Notes under the pieces: model-generated
Seen by the model: only the letters and a program-made list of their open reading frames with translations
The model's database searches: none
Told to the model about the DNA's origin: nothing
NCBI GenBank assembly: GCA_964568675.1
Contig: CAZMQV010000008.1
Span: forward strand, 1-64,000
Reading direction: 5' to 3'
DNA from: UPXZ01 sp964568675
Lineage (GTDB): Bacteria; Bacteroidota; Bacteroidia; Bacteroidales; Paludibacteraceae
DNA length: 64,000 bases
Translations under genes and position numbers: made by a program
Shown here: positions 35,481-44,224 of the stretch, piece after piece
Layout of the letters: each line of letters starts with the position of its first letter
Numbering within the stretch: position 1 is the stretch's first letter

Positions 35481-36863
35481 ATGCGTCTCTTCTTAAATGT
35501 TTTTCTGGGTATCGTAGTTTTTTTTACCGCTTGTTCACCAAAAGAAAATATCAAAGTGCTAAGCTCACTTCCCGATACCGATAGTTTGCTTGTAGTAAAG
35601 CATTTGTCTTTTAATGATAAATCCAACGCAGATAATGCCGATTTGATTCAGATTTCGACTGCTGACAGTTGTCAAACCGTTTTAGGTGTTGGGGCGGCGC
35701 TCACACATGCTTCGGCTTGGGTTTTCCAAAATAATTTGAATCCCCAGCAACGCGATTCACTCTTTCACGATCTGTTTTCGCCTAATGGCGTAGGAATAAA
35801 TTACACCAGATTGTGTGTAGGAGCTTCCGATTTTTCATTCAATTTCTTTAGTTATTGCGATGTGGAAGATATGACATTGAGCAAATTTTCGATTGCCGAA
35901 GACCACAAGGCAGTGATACCCATGCTCCGTGAAATTTTGAAAATTAATCCCGACTTGCAGATTATGGCTACTCCCTGGAGTCCGCCCGCGTGGATGAAAA
36001 CCAATGGCAGTATGGTTGGCGGTAAGTTGCGCCCCGATCGCTATGAGGTGTATGCTGATTATCTGATAAAGTATATCGAAGCTTACAAGAAAGAAGGAAT
36101 CACTATTCATACGATGACGGTGCAGAATGAGCCTGAATTTGGCACTGCAGCTTATCCTTGCATGGACATGACTGCCGAGGAACAATTAATTTTTATCCGC
36201 GATTATTTTGGGCCAAAACTGAAAGCTTCTGGTTTGCAAACTAAAATTGTGCTTTTTGATCATAATTGCGATAATCCGGATTATCCAATAACCGTACTAA
36301 ACGATTCGAAAGCAAAAGAATATGCCGATGGTTCGGGATTTCACCTTTACAAAGGCAATATCTCGGCACTTTGCAAAGTACGTGAAGCACACCCCGACCG
36401 TAATATCTATTTCACCGAACAATCTGGAGGAGGATGGGCGCCCGATTTCGACCAAAATGTGCGATGGTATGTTGGCGAATTGATAGTCGGAGCAATGAAT
36501 TGTTGGAGTAAAAACGTATTGCTTTGGAACTTGGCATTGGATGAAAATAATGGACCAAAGAACACAGGATGTCAGGATTGTTATGGTGTAGTTGAAATAA
36601 ATAATTCGGGCAACATTAAAAAACATGGAGAGTATTATGCCTTAGCTCATTTTGGTCGGTTTGTTCAGCCTAATGCGAAACGTTTGGTAGTGAAAGGTGA
36701 AGCGGTGAAAGGAACGGCTTTTCGTAATCCGGACGGAACATTGGTGTATCTGGGTGTGTATTATGGACAAACAGAGAAGGAGGTACGATTCCAAGCCGGA
36801 CAGAAATCGTTTAGCTATCGCTTGAGGCCTGGCGAAGTTGTATCGTTCTTATGGCAGGAATAG
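35481..36863 (+). CDS. GH30 glycosidase lipoprotein B (beta-1,6-glucanase-like)
   Basis: The 460-residue lipoprotein (FFTACSPKE) parallels the preceding gene: CQTVLGVGAALTHASAWVF at the entry strand, TPWSPPAWMKTNG, acid/base Glu217 in VQNEPEFG, and nucleophile Glu313 in FTEQSGGGWAP. LWNLALDENNGPKNTGCQDC and the closing beta-domain (FRNPDGTLVYLGV...VVSFLW) complete it. The entry strand reads GVGAALT where enzyme A has GFGAALT, so the two probably differ in specificity or mode (endo versus exo). It is the last gene of PUL1. Confidence 0.88.
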   Translation: MRLFLNVFLGIVVFFTACSPKENIKVLSSLPDTDSLLVVKHLSFNDKSNADNADLIQISTADSCQTVLGVGAALTHASAWVFQNNLNPQQRDSLFHDLFSPNGVGINYTRLCVGASDFSFNFFSYCDVEDMTLSKFSIAEDHKAVIPMLREILKINPDLQIMATPWSPPAWMKTNGSMVGGKLRPDRYEVYADYLIKYIEAYKKEGITIHTMTVQNEPEFGTAAYPCMDMTAEEQLIFIRDYFGPKLKASGLQTKIVLFDHNCDNPDYPITVLNDSKAKEYADGSGFHLYKGNISALCKVREAHPDRNIYFTEQSGGGWAPDFDQNVRWYVGELIVGAMNCWSKNVLLWNLALDENNGPKNTGCQDCYGVVEINNSGNIKKHGEYYALAHFGRFVQPNAKRLVVKGEAVKGTAFRNPDGTLVYLGVYYGQTEKEVRFQAGQKSFSYRLRPGEVVSFLWQE

Positions 36864-36904
36864 TAGAATCAATTTAATAATTAGAGCGTGCTACTGTAAA
36901 GTGT

Positions 36905-36950
36905 ACGTTTTGACGGTTTTCTGCTTGGACAATAGATCATATCAAAACGT
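36905..36950. repeat. Inverted repeat ACGTTTTGA ... TCAAAACGT upstream of PUL2
   Basis: Two perfect 9-base arms (36905-36913 and 36942-36950) are separated by 28 bases in the 259-base gap before PUL2. No T run follows, so a binding site is more likely than a terminator. Confidence 0.4.
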
Positions 36951-36973
36951 CAACAAAATGAATATTTTATGTG

Positions 36974-36995
36974 TAAGTATTCGATAAGTATTCGA
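36974..36995 (+). promoter_or_regulatory. Tandem 11-base direct repeat at the PUL2 promoter
   Basis: TAAGTATTCGA occurs twice without a gap (36974-36984, 36985-36995). It ends nine bases before the -7 element and covers the -33 region, which has no TTTG. This is where an activator could bind. Confidence 0.55.
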
Positions 36996-37003
36996 AAAAT
37001 GCT

Positions 37004-37012
37004 TATTTTTGC
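37004..37012 (+). promoter_or_regulatory. PUL2 promoter, -7 element
   Basis: TATTTTTGC matches TAnnTTTGC. It would give a leader of about 105 bases before the susC ATG. Confidence 0.6.
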
Positions 37013-37122
37013 AATTAGATATATCTGAATTTAAAAACGGATTTTATGAAGTTCTTTGAAATGTATTGTTTTTTTACTACGACTTTATCTATATATTTTT
37101 TAACCACTAATAAAAATTGCTT

Positions 37123-40100
37123 ATGAACAACATGAATTGTGTCTTTGATGTGTCTTTGATAATAAAAAAGACTCGGCGGCTAATATCCGTATTGACTGTA
37201 TTGCTAATGACTGTGTCGCTATTTGCACAGCAGAAAATAGTAAATGGTAATGTATCGGATGAAGCCGGTAACTCATTGATTGGAGTGAGTGTCGTGAAAA
37301 AAGGTTCTACTTATGGAACTACTACTAATCAGACCGGAAACTATTCCTTGTCGGCGTCATCGGGAGAAGTGTTATTGTTTTCCTATATTGGAATGCAGAC
37401 ACAAGAAGTAATTGTAGGCAGCGGATCTGTTTACAATGTGATTTTAAGAGAAGATTCGCGCGTTATTGATGAAGTCGTTGTAACAGCTCTTGGAATCAAG
37501 AGAGAGCAAAAGGCGCTGGGGTATTCCGTGCAGACTGTTTCAGGCGAAGCTCTTCAGAAAGTGTCGGGTGTGGATGTGGGTACATCGCTCACCGGAAAAG
37601 TATCCGGATTATTGGTGAAAAACTCATCTGATTTTGGTTTGGCGCCTGATATTTCATTGCGTGGCGACAAAGCGCTTATAGTAATAGATGGAGTTCCTTA
37701 CGTAAATAAAACACTTAGCGATATTGCTTCGGCAGATATCGAATCAATGAGTGTTTTGAAAGGAGCTACTGCTTCTGCTTTGTATGGCGAGAAGGGTAGT
37801 GGCGGAGCTATTTTGGTAATAACAAAAAATGGTAGCGCCAATAAAAGTGGTTTAAGTGTTGATGTTTCGACTAACACAATGTACACAGCCGGTTTTCTGG
37901 CTATACCCGAGAAGCAAGCAATGTATGGTCGTGGCTCTGACAATACGTATAATAAAAACTCTGATGAGGCTTGGGGTGCGTTGATGGATGGGACAATACG
38001 CAATCAGTGGGATCCCGTGGCGATGGAATATCGCGATTATGCTTACAATCCAATTGGAAAGAATAATTTCAAGAATTTTTTAGAACAAGGATATGTAACG
38101 AATAACAATATCAGCGTAAATCACAAAACTCAAACCTCTTCGATTCGTTCTTCACTCAATTGGGTTCAAAACAAAGGTCAATATCCTAATTCGAAGTTGA
38201 ATAAATACAGTTATGCCTTGGGAGGAGATATTAACCTGGATAAATTCAAATTGACATCCAATTTGTCTTATGCCAAGAAAATGATCCCTAACTTAGGTTC
38301 GAATGGATATACATCTTATGATCCGATGTATTCTTTGCTAATTTGGTCGGCTGCGGATTACAATATTCTCGACTATAAAGATAATTATTGGAAAGTGAAA
38401 GGTCAGGAACAAAATTTCACATACCGTTCGGGCTCAAATAACCCTTATTTTGACCGATACGAAAGAGTGAATGAAGTAACGCGCGATATCTTCAATGCAG
38501 ATGTTACTGCAAGTTATCAAATGGTCAATTGGCTAAAAGGAACTATTCGGACCGGTCTCGATTATTATACTGATCAGGGAAAACAAAAAGTTTCGTGGGG
38601 TTCATATACTTCCATGGGAAATACTCCTTTCCCCGGCAACCAATGGCCATGGAACGGTTCTTGGACAGGAGCATACAATACCGGCAAAAACCAAGGTTTC
38701 AGTATAAATACAGATTTCATGCTCTCCGGCGATCGTACTATTGACAAATTGCAGGTTGAATACCTACTCGGAAGCGCTATTGCATACAATCACGATGAAA
38801 ATATGTTTGGTCAGACAGTTGGAGGACTTTCAGTACCCGGTTTCTTCTCGCTGAAAGCTTCGGTAAATACTCCGTCGGTTGGCGAAAGCCGTTATCAAAA
38901 ACAGGTTAATTCGCTTTATGGCCGTTTGGCGCTTTCATGGGACCGATTAATTTATGTTGATGTTACTGCACGTAACGACTGGTCGTCAACCTTGGCTTCT
39001 ACTCAACGTTCCTATTTTTATCCTTCAGTATCAGGCAGCTTTGTAGTGTCAGAGCTAATGCCCAATACGCGTGATTGGCTTGATTTGCTAAAAGTACGAG
39101 GATCGTGGGCGCAATCGAAAAAAATGGCCGACATTTATGCTATTAATTCAGTCTTTACAGTGAATGGAGCTACTTGGGGCGATGCCACTGGCGCGACCGC
39201 ACCTTCTTCGCTTTATCCTGCTTCCATAGCTCCACAAGGTTCGTCAACTTTCGAGGCTGGAGTTCAAGCAATTGCCTTAAAAAATCGGGTTTCGTTAGAC
39301 TTGACATATTACAAAAAGGATTTCTACGATAATATTATATATGGTCCAGTTTCGTCAAGTACGGGGTACTCCACTGCGTTGGTCAATACCAATGAAAGAA
39401 CAGCCAGAAAAGGCTGGGAAATAGCTGTAACCGGAACACCAATACAAACCAAAGACTGGAAATGGGATGTTTCAGCAAACTGGTCGAAATTTGCGCAATA
39501 TTATACTGAATTAGACTCCACTTATTCACAAAAGAAACCTTGGATTGCGGTTGGAGAACGTGTTGACCCATTAGTTAGTAAAGATTATGTCAAAGACCCA
39601 ACTTCAGGTAAATTGGTAACAAACAATGGAAGACTTCAATACAGTAGTTATGAATCGGTGTTTGGCTATACTAACCCTGATTGGCTTTGGGGCTTAAGCA
39701 CCACATTAAGATACAAAAACCTTAGTCTGTACATGTCTTTTGATGGTGTCGTAGGAGGAATAATGAATACACGTACTGAGAGTTATATGTGGCAATCAGG
39801 TTCACACCCCAATTCACTTACACCCGAACGTGCTGCTGATGTTGCAGAGCCTACAAAAGGGCATTATATTGTGGAAGGATTGAAAGTGGTTTCGGGAACT
39901 GTAACTTACGACCAGTGGGGCAATATCACAAGCGACAGCCGTGTGTTTGCGGCCAACGACAAACCAATCAGCTACAAACAATATATTTTAGATTTACATA
40001 GTAGTAGTGCTTGGGGAGGAAATGGAAGCCCGGCCGATACATATTCAAAAACATTCTTGAAGTTCCGGGAAATCTCACTGACATATCAAATCCCTTCAAG

Positions 40101-40263
40101 CTACTTACGAAATCTTGCAAAGTCGGCTTCGATAAGTCTGGTGGGGCAGAATGTGTTGTTGTGGGCAAAAGATTTCAAATACTCCGATCCTGATGGTGGA
40201 ATAGAAGATTTTGCCGACCCCTCGGTTCGATATTTAGGTTTCAATGTAAAACTAACGTTCTAA
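37123..40263 (+). CDS. SusC/RagA-type TonB-dependent transporter (PUL2)
   Basis: The 1046-residue protein has a late signal core (about 20-38, ISVLTVLLMTVSLFAQ). The regulatory-like domain (VNGNVSDEAGNSLIGVSVV), a TonB box-like DEVVVTALGI, and the plug (VSGVDVGTSLTGKVSGL, DISLRGDKALIVIDGVPY, ATASALYGEKGSGGAIL) follow. The barrel ends with VRYLGFNVKLTF. I chose the ATG at 37123 (MNNMNC); an upstream TTG is less likely. The plug loop lacks the usual VRG...S stretch length seen in the other two SusC proteins. It is followed after 11 bases by a SusD-like gene. Confidence 0.93.
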   Translation: MNNMNCVFDVSLIIKKTRRLISVLTVLLMTVSLFAQQKIVNGNVSDEAGNSLIGVSVVKKGSTYGTTTNQTGNYSLSASSGEVLLFSYIGMQTQEVIVGSGSVYNVILREDSRVIDEVVVTALGIKREQKALGYSVQTVSGEALQKVSGVDVGTSLTGKVSGLLVKNSSDFGLAPDISLRGDKALIVIDGVPYVNKTLSDIASADIESMSVLKGATASALYGEKGSGGAILVITKNGSANKSGLSVDVSTNTMYTAGFLAIPEKQAMYGRGSDNTYNKNSDEAWGALMDGTIRNQWDPVAMEYRDYAYNPIGKNNFKNFLEQGYVTNNNISVNHKTQTSSIRSSLNWVQNKGQYPNSKLNKYSYALGGDINLDKFKLTSNLSYAKKMIPNLGSNGYTSYDPMYSLLIWSAADYNILDYKDNYWKVKGQEQNFTYRSGSNNPYFDRYERVNEVTRDIFNADVTASYQMVNWLKGTIRTGLDYYTDQGKQKVSWGSYTSMGNTPFPGNQWPWNGSWTGAYNTGKNQGFSINTDFMLSGDRTIDKLQVEYLLGSAIAYNHDENMFGQTVGGLSVPGFFSLKASVNTPSVGESRYQKQVNSLYGRLALSWDRLIYVDVTARNDWSSTLASTQRSYFYPSVSGSFVVSELMPNTRDWLDLLKVRGSWAQSKKMADIYAINSVFTVNGATWGDATGATAPSSLYPASIAPQGSSTFEAGVQAIALKNRVSLDLTYYKKDFYDNIIYGPVSSSTGYSTALVNTNERTARKGWEIAVTGTPIQTKDWKWDVSANWSKFAQYYTELDSTYSQKKPWIAVGERVDPLVSKDYVKDPTSGKLVTNNGRLQYSSYESVFGYTNPDWLWGLSTTLRYKNLSLYMSFDGVVGGIMNTRTESYMWQSGSHPNSLTPERAADVAEPTKGHYIVEGLKVVSGTVTYDQWGNITSDSRVFAANDKPISYKQYILDLHSSSAWGGNGSPADTYSKTFLKFREISLTYQIPSSYLRNLAKSASISLVGQNVLLWAKDFKYSDPDGGIEDFADPSVRYLGFNVKLTF

Positions 40264-40274
40264 AAAATTAATTT

Positions 40275-41807
40275 ATGAAAAAGATACTATATATTGCATC
40301 AATTTTTATTTTGCTTGCATCAAGCTATTCATGCAGCAACTTTGATGAGCTGAACGTAAATCCAGATGCGTCAACGGTGGTGTCATCCAATATGTTGGCT
40401 ACGCAGGTGTTGAAAAATTCATTCCGCTTTTGGAATCCGAATCCAACAGATTTTGGAACTGGAAATTTGTGGAATAAACATTGTGCTGTTTTGGAAACCA
40501 ATGCCAATCCTTATCAGTATTATTATTCCTATTGGCCTTATGGCAGCTTTGGAAACTACACTAATCTTACCAGCTTGAAGAGTATGGTGGAATTTTCGAA
40601 AGGAAGCCAGCTTGAACCCTCTTATCAGGGGTTGGCGCTGTTTCTGAAAGCGTGGTATGGCTTCTCAAATACTTTGGAAATGGGCGATGTGCCTTACTCG
40701 CAGGCGGGAATGGCTAAAGAAGGCATGCTGACTCCCACGTATGATAAACAGGAAGATGTCGTAGTGTCGATATTGGCTGATTTGAAATTGGCTGAAGAAA
40801 ATTTTGCGAAGGGAAAGAATTTTGGTGGCGACATTATGCTTGGTGGCGATGTGGCGAAATGGGGCAAACTGTGTAACGCTATGCAGTTAAAGGTAATTCA
40901 AACATTTGGCAAGAATGCTACCGCGGCTCAAAAGAGCAGATTTGCCGAGATTGTCTCTTCAAATAAACTTATGAGTGGCAATGATGATATATTCTCATTG
41001 AAATACCTTGAAAATCCAAATGCAAATCACCCGTTTTATAATGGCGAAAACAGACGCATACTAACTGGGTTATCTAAATTGACTGTTGACGCATTGAAGT
41101 CGTTCAAAGACAGAAGATTGTTTTATTTTGCTGAACCTGCGGAAGCATTGATAGCGGCTGGAAAAACAGAATCTGATTTTGAAGCTTATGAAGGAGTACC
41201 TACCGAATTGAATGCGGAAATATTGGCTACAAACAAAGATGCCGGTAAGTACTCACACATCAATAAAAGATATGTTCAAGTGAAAGCAGGCGACCCAATG
41301 TTAATTTTCACTTATGCTGAACAATGTTTTATTCTGGCCGAAGCTGTAGAAGAGGGATGGATTGCAGGAAACGCAAAAGATTATTATGAAAAGGGAGTAA
41401 GAGCGTCATTGGAATACTATAAAGATTTGCCTTCGGCATCTTCAGGGTATCACGGAATGCCAATAACGCAAGCTTATATCGACAACTATTTTTCCGGATA
41501 TGCTGCTTATGCAACTGCAGGAACAAAAACAGATAGACTGCATCAAATATGGATGCAACGCTGGCTAATTGATTTCTTCCAAGGCAATGGAGGAGGTGCG
41601 TATTATCAGTTTTTGCGCACCGGATATCCGGTGTTCCCCTTAGACCCAAATACGAGTATGAATCCAGACGATAAGCATGCTTATCCGAAAAGATGGAAGT
41701 ATCCAACAGACGAACAGACATCAAATGGTGTTAATTATGAGAAGGCTATTGCCACTCAATACAATGGATACGATGGAATAAATTCAACACCTTGGTGGCT
41801 GAAATAG
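40275..41807 (+). CDS. SusD-like lipoprotein, SusD_2 type (PUL2)
   Basis: The 510-residue lipoprotein (YSCSNFDELNVNPDAS) belongs to the second SusD-like family. The start NFDELNVNPDASTVVSSNMLATQVLKN, GFSNTLEMGDVPYSQA, MLGGDVAKWGKLCNAMQLKV and the C-terminal RLHQIWMQRWLIDFF are typical (given here as separate blocks). It would deliver glycan to the PUL2 SusC. It is separated from the phosphoesterase-GH16 gene by an 89-base gap holding a strong hairpin. Confidence 0.9.
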   Translation: MKKILYIASIFILLASSYSCSNFDELNVNPDASTVVSSNMLATQVLKNSFRFWNPNPTDFGTGNLWNKHCAVLETNANPYQYYYSYWPYGSFGNYTNLTSLKSMVEFSKGSQLEPSYQGLALFLKAWYGFSNTLEMGDVPYSQAGMAKEGMLTPTYDKQEDVVVSILADLKLAEENFAKGKNFGGDIMLGGDVAKWGKLCNAMQLKVIQTFGKNATAAQKSRFAEIVSSNKLMSGNDDIFSLKYLENPNANHPFYNGENRRILTGLSKLTVDALKSFKDRRLFYFAEPAEALIAAGKTESDFEAYEGVPTELNAEILATNKDAGKYSHINKRYVQVKAGDPMLIFTYAEQCFILAEAVEEGWIAGNAKDYYEKGVRASLEYYKDLPSASSGYHGMPITQAYIDNYFSGYAAYATAGTKTDRLHQIWMQRWLIDFFQGNGGGAYYQFLRTGYPVFPLDPNTSMNPDDKHAYPKRWKYPTDEQTSNGVNYEKAIATQYNGYDGINSTPWWLK

Positions 41808-41829
41808 GGAATTGGTTGGTTTTCTGATT

Positions 41830-41860
41830 GGAGTGGGAGAGAGAGAATCTTTCCCACTCC
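41830..41860 (+). terminator. Hairpin between susD-like and the phosphoesterase-GH16 gene
   Basis: GGAGTGGGA pairs perfectly with TCCCACTCC around a 13-base loop. The T tract after it is weak (ATCATTTTAG), so it may be an attenuator or an mRNA-stabilising hairpin for susC/susD. Confidence 0.6.
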
Positions 41861-41896
41861 ATCATTTTAGTTTATAAAAATCTAAATATTATAGCA

Positions 41897-44110
41897 ATGA
41901 AAAATAAATGCTTGGACTTGATGCGTGTCGGATTGGTAATCCTTTTTTACTTTATTCTAATAACTTCTGCTTTATCCAATCATATTGTTGTGAAAGGACG
42001 AGTTGTTGCCGCAGGTAAAGGTGTTGAGGCAGTGATGATAACAGATGGAGTGAATTTTGTGAAAACGGATAATCGGGGGAATTACAAAATTGAAACAACT
42101 TCCGAAAGGAATTTTATTTATTACACCTTACCAGAAAACTATACTTCGCCGGTTGTTGATGGAGTGCCTCAGTTTTATCGAAAACTTAATGGGAGTGAGA
42201 AAGAACAGAAAATAAATTTTGAGTTGCAACGGTCAACTGTTTCGCAAAATAAACACGCCATGGTTCTTTGGGCTGATCCGCAAGTGGCGGAGGAGCAAGA
42301 ATTTGAATTGTTGGAAAAAGTAAAAGCAGATGTTGGGCACACGGTTCGTTCGCTTGTTTCACAAATGCCTGTACATGCTATATGTGCCGGCGACATCGTG
42401 TTTGATAAGCATAATTTGTTCGGATCTTATAAGAATGTAATAAAAGACCTGAATGTTCCTTTTTATCATGTAATCGGGAATCATGATTTGAATTATAACG
42501 AACGTTCAAATGAATTGTCAGACAAAACATATTCTACTGAATTTGGACCTTCGTATTATTCTTTTAATGTTGGAAAAATACATTATGTGGTGTTGAAAAA
42601 TGTTTTTTATTACGGCTATTCTTACCGCTACATTGGATATTTAGATGAGAAACAGTTATCATGGTTAGAAAAAGATTTACAAAATCTAAAACCCGGATCC
42701 ACGGTAGTATTGTCAATGCATATCCCTACTGTTTATGGTGAATCTCAGAAGCCTTATAGTTTTGATTACCAAATGTCGAATGAAGTTTTGAATCGGAAAG
42801 CCCTTTTTCGGATTCTCAAGCCGTTTAATACCCATATTCTTGCAGGACATAGCCACACGCAATGGAATGCGATGATTGAACCTAAGCTGATGGAGCACGT
42901 TCATGCGGCGGCTTGTGGCGCTTGGTGGCAGGGCGAAGTTGCCACGGATGGCTCGCCCAAGGGATATACTGTTTATACGTTTGATGGTGACAGCGTTTCG
43001 TGGTATTTCAAAGGAGTTGGATTGGATAAATCCGATCAATTCAAGATTTATGAAACCGGTGTTGATCAGGATTTTCCCGATCATTTTATCGCGAATGTGT
43101 ATAATTACGATCCGGCATGGAAAGTAATTTGGTATGAGGACGGAGTAATGAAAGGCGAAATGCAACAATATTGGGGCAAAGATCCTTTTGCAGCTTCAAT
43201 TTATTTGCCAGGTAAGAATGTGAAATACAGCTGGATGAATGCGAGTGAAACCAATCACCTTTTTAAGGCGAAACCCGAAAAACGCGAATCGAAGATTACT
43301 GTTGTAGTTCATGATCGCTTTGGAAATAAATATCAAAAAGATTTTCAAAATACGATTCAATCTAAGAATACTAATTCAGGTGCTTGGAAATTAGTCTGGA
43401 ATGACGAGTTCGATTATGTCGGATTGCCCGATGATAGTAAATGGAGTTTTGATACCCAAGGCAATGATTGGGGTTGGGGAAACAATGAAGCGCAATATTA
43501 TACCGATAAAGATTCGGCAAACGCATGGGTTGATAATGGATTGTTGACAATTAAAGCCTTCAAAAAAGCCGTCAAGAACAAACGATTCACTTCCGCGAGA
43601 CTTATTTCGAAAGGTAAAGGCGATTGGCTATATGGACGATTTGAAATTCGAGCCAAATTGCCAACCGGACGCGGCACATGGCCTGCTATTTGGATGTTGC
43701 CCACAGATTGGGAATATGGTGCCTGGCCCGAAAGTGGAGAGATTGATATTATGGAAAATGTAGGGTATCAGCCCGATTCAATTTTTGGTTCAACACACTC
43801 TAAATCATACAACCACATTATTGGTACTCAAAAAACAAAAGGTATCCATTCTTCTACAAGTTACAAGGATTTTCATGTCTATGTTTTGGAGTGGGATGCG
43901 GATGAGTGTCGTGTCTATATGGATAATGTTCAGTATTTCTCTTCTAAAAATGAATTTACAGGTCACGAGGCTTTCCCATTCGACAAACGCTTTCATATTA
44001 TCCTCAATCTGGCAATTGGTGGTAATTGGGGCGGTATGTATGGGATTGATGAGCATATTTTTCCACACAAATTTTTGATTGACTACGTTCGGGTGTATCA
44101 AAGAGAGTGA
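41897..44110 (+). CDS. Fusion of a calcineurin-like phosphoesterase and a GH16 laminarinase
   Basis: The 737-residue exported protein has a signal or anchor (about 10-30) and a small beta domain with VKGRVVAAGKGVEAVMITDG. A metallophosphoesterase follows (about 105-330: WADPQ, CAGDIVFDKHN, IGNHDLNYNE, LSMHIP, LAGHSHTQW), then its beta-rich C-terminal domain. A GH16 domain covers about 494-737: WNDEFDY, then the catalytic EIDIMENV with Glu615, Asp617 and Glu620. The GH16 family includes beta-1,3-glucanases, and both catalytic glutamates are intact. The first metal motif is DPQ in place of DxH, as in some Bacteroidota members. The frame is continuous, so this is a true fusion. I chose the ATG at 41897 just before the signal. 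Confidence 0.88.
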   Translation: MKNKCLDLMRVGLVILFYFILITSALSNHIVVKGRVVAAGKGVEAVMITDGVNFVKTDNRGNYKIETTSERNFIYYTLPENYTSPVVDGVPQFYRKLNGSEKEQKINFELQRSTVSQNKHAMVLWADPQVAEEQEFELLEKVKADVGHTVRSLVSQMPVHAICAGDIVFDKHNLFGSYKNVIKDLNVPFYHVIGNHDLNYNERSNELSDKTYSTEFGPSYYSFNVGKIHYVVLKNVFYYGYSYRYIGYLDEKQLSWLEKDLQNLKPGSTVVLSMHIPTVYGESQKPYSFDYQMSNEVLNRKALFRILKPFNTHILAGHSHTQWNAMIEPKLMEHVHAAACGAWWQGEVATDGSPKGYTVYTFDGDSVSWYFKGVGLDKSDQFKIYETGVDQDFPDHFIANVYNYDPAWKVIWYEDGVMKGEMQQYWGKDPFAASIYLPGKNVKYSWMNASETNHLFKAKPEKRESKITVVVHDRFGNKYQKDFQNTIQSKNTNSGAWKLVWNDEFDYVGLPDDSKWSFDTQGNDWGWGNNEAQYYTDKDSANAWVDNGLLTIKAFKKAVKNKRFTSARLISKGKGDWLYGRFEIRAKLPTGRGTWPAIWMLPTDWEYGAWPESGEIDIMENVGYQPDSIFGSTHSKSYNHIIGTQKTKGIHSSTSYKDFHVYVLEWDADECRVYMDNVQYFSSKNEFTGHEAFPFDKRFHIILNLAIGGNWGGMYGIDEHIFPHKFLIDYVRVYQRE

Positions 44111-44170
44111 ATTAATAATGGAGAAGCTTGTTCAATGAATTTAAAGTAACATCTATACTCGTATTTTAGT

Positions 44171-44224
44171 AAGATTGCTATGTTAAAAAGACATCGTGTG
44201 TTTTCAATATAGCAGTCTTTCTGT
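44171..44224 (+). terminator. Terminator of PUL2
   Basis: AAGATTGCTAT (44171-44181) pairs with ATAGCAGTCTT (44209-44219) with one G-T pair, followed by TCTGTTT. It lies 60 bases past the stop codon. Confidence 0.65.
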
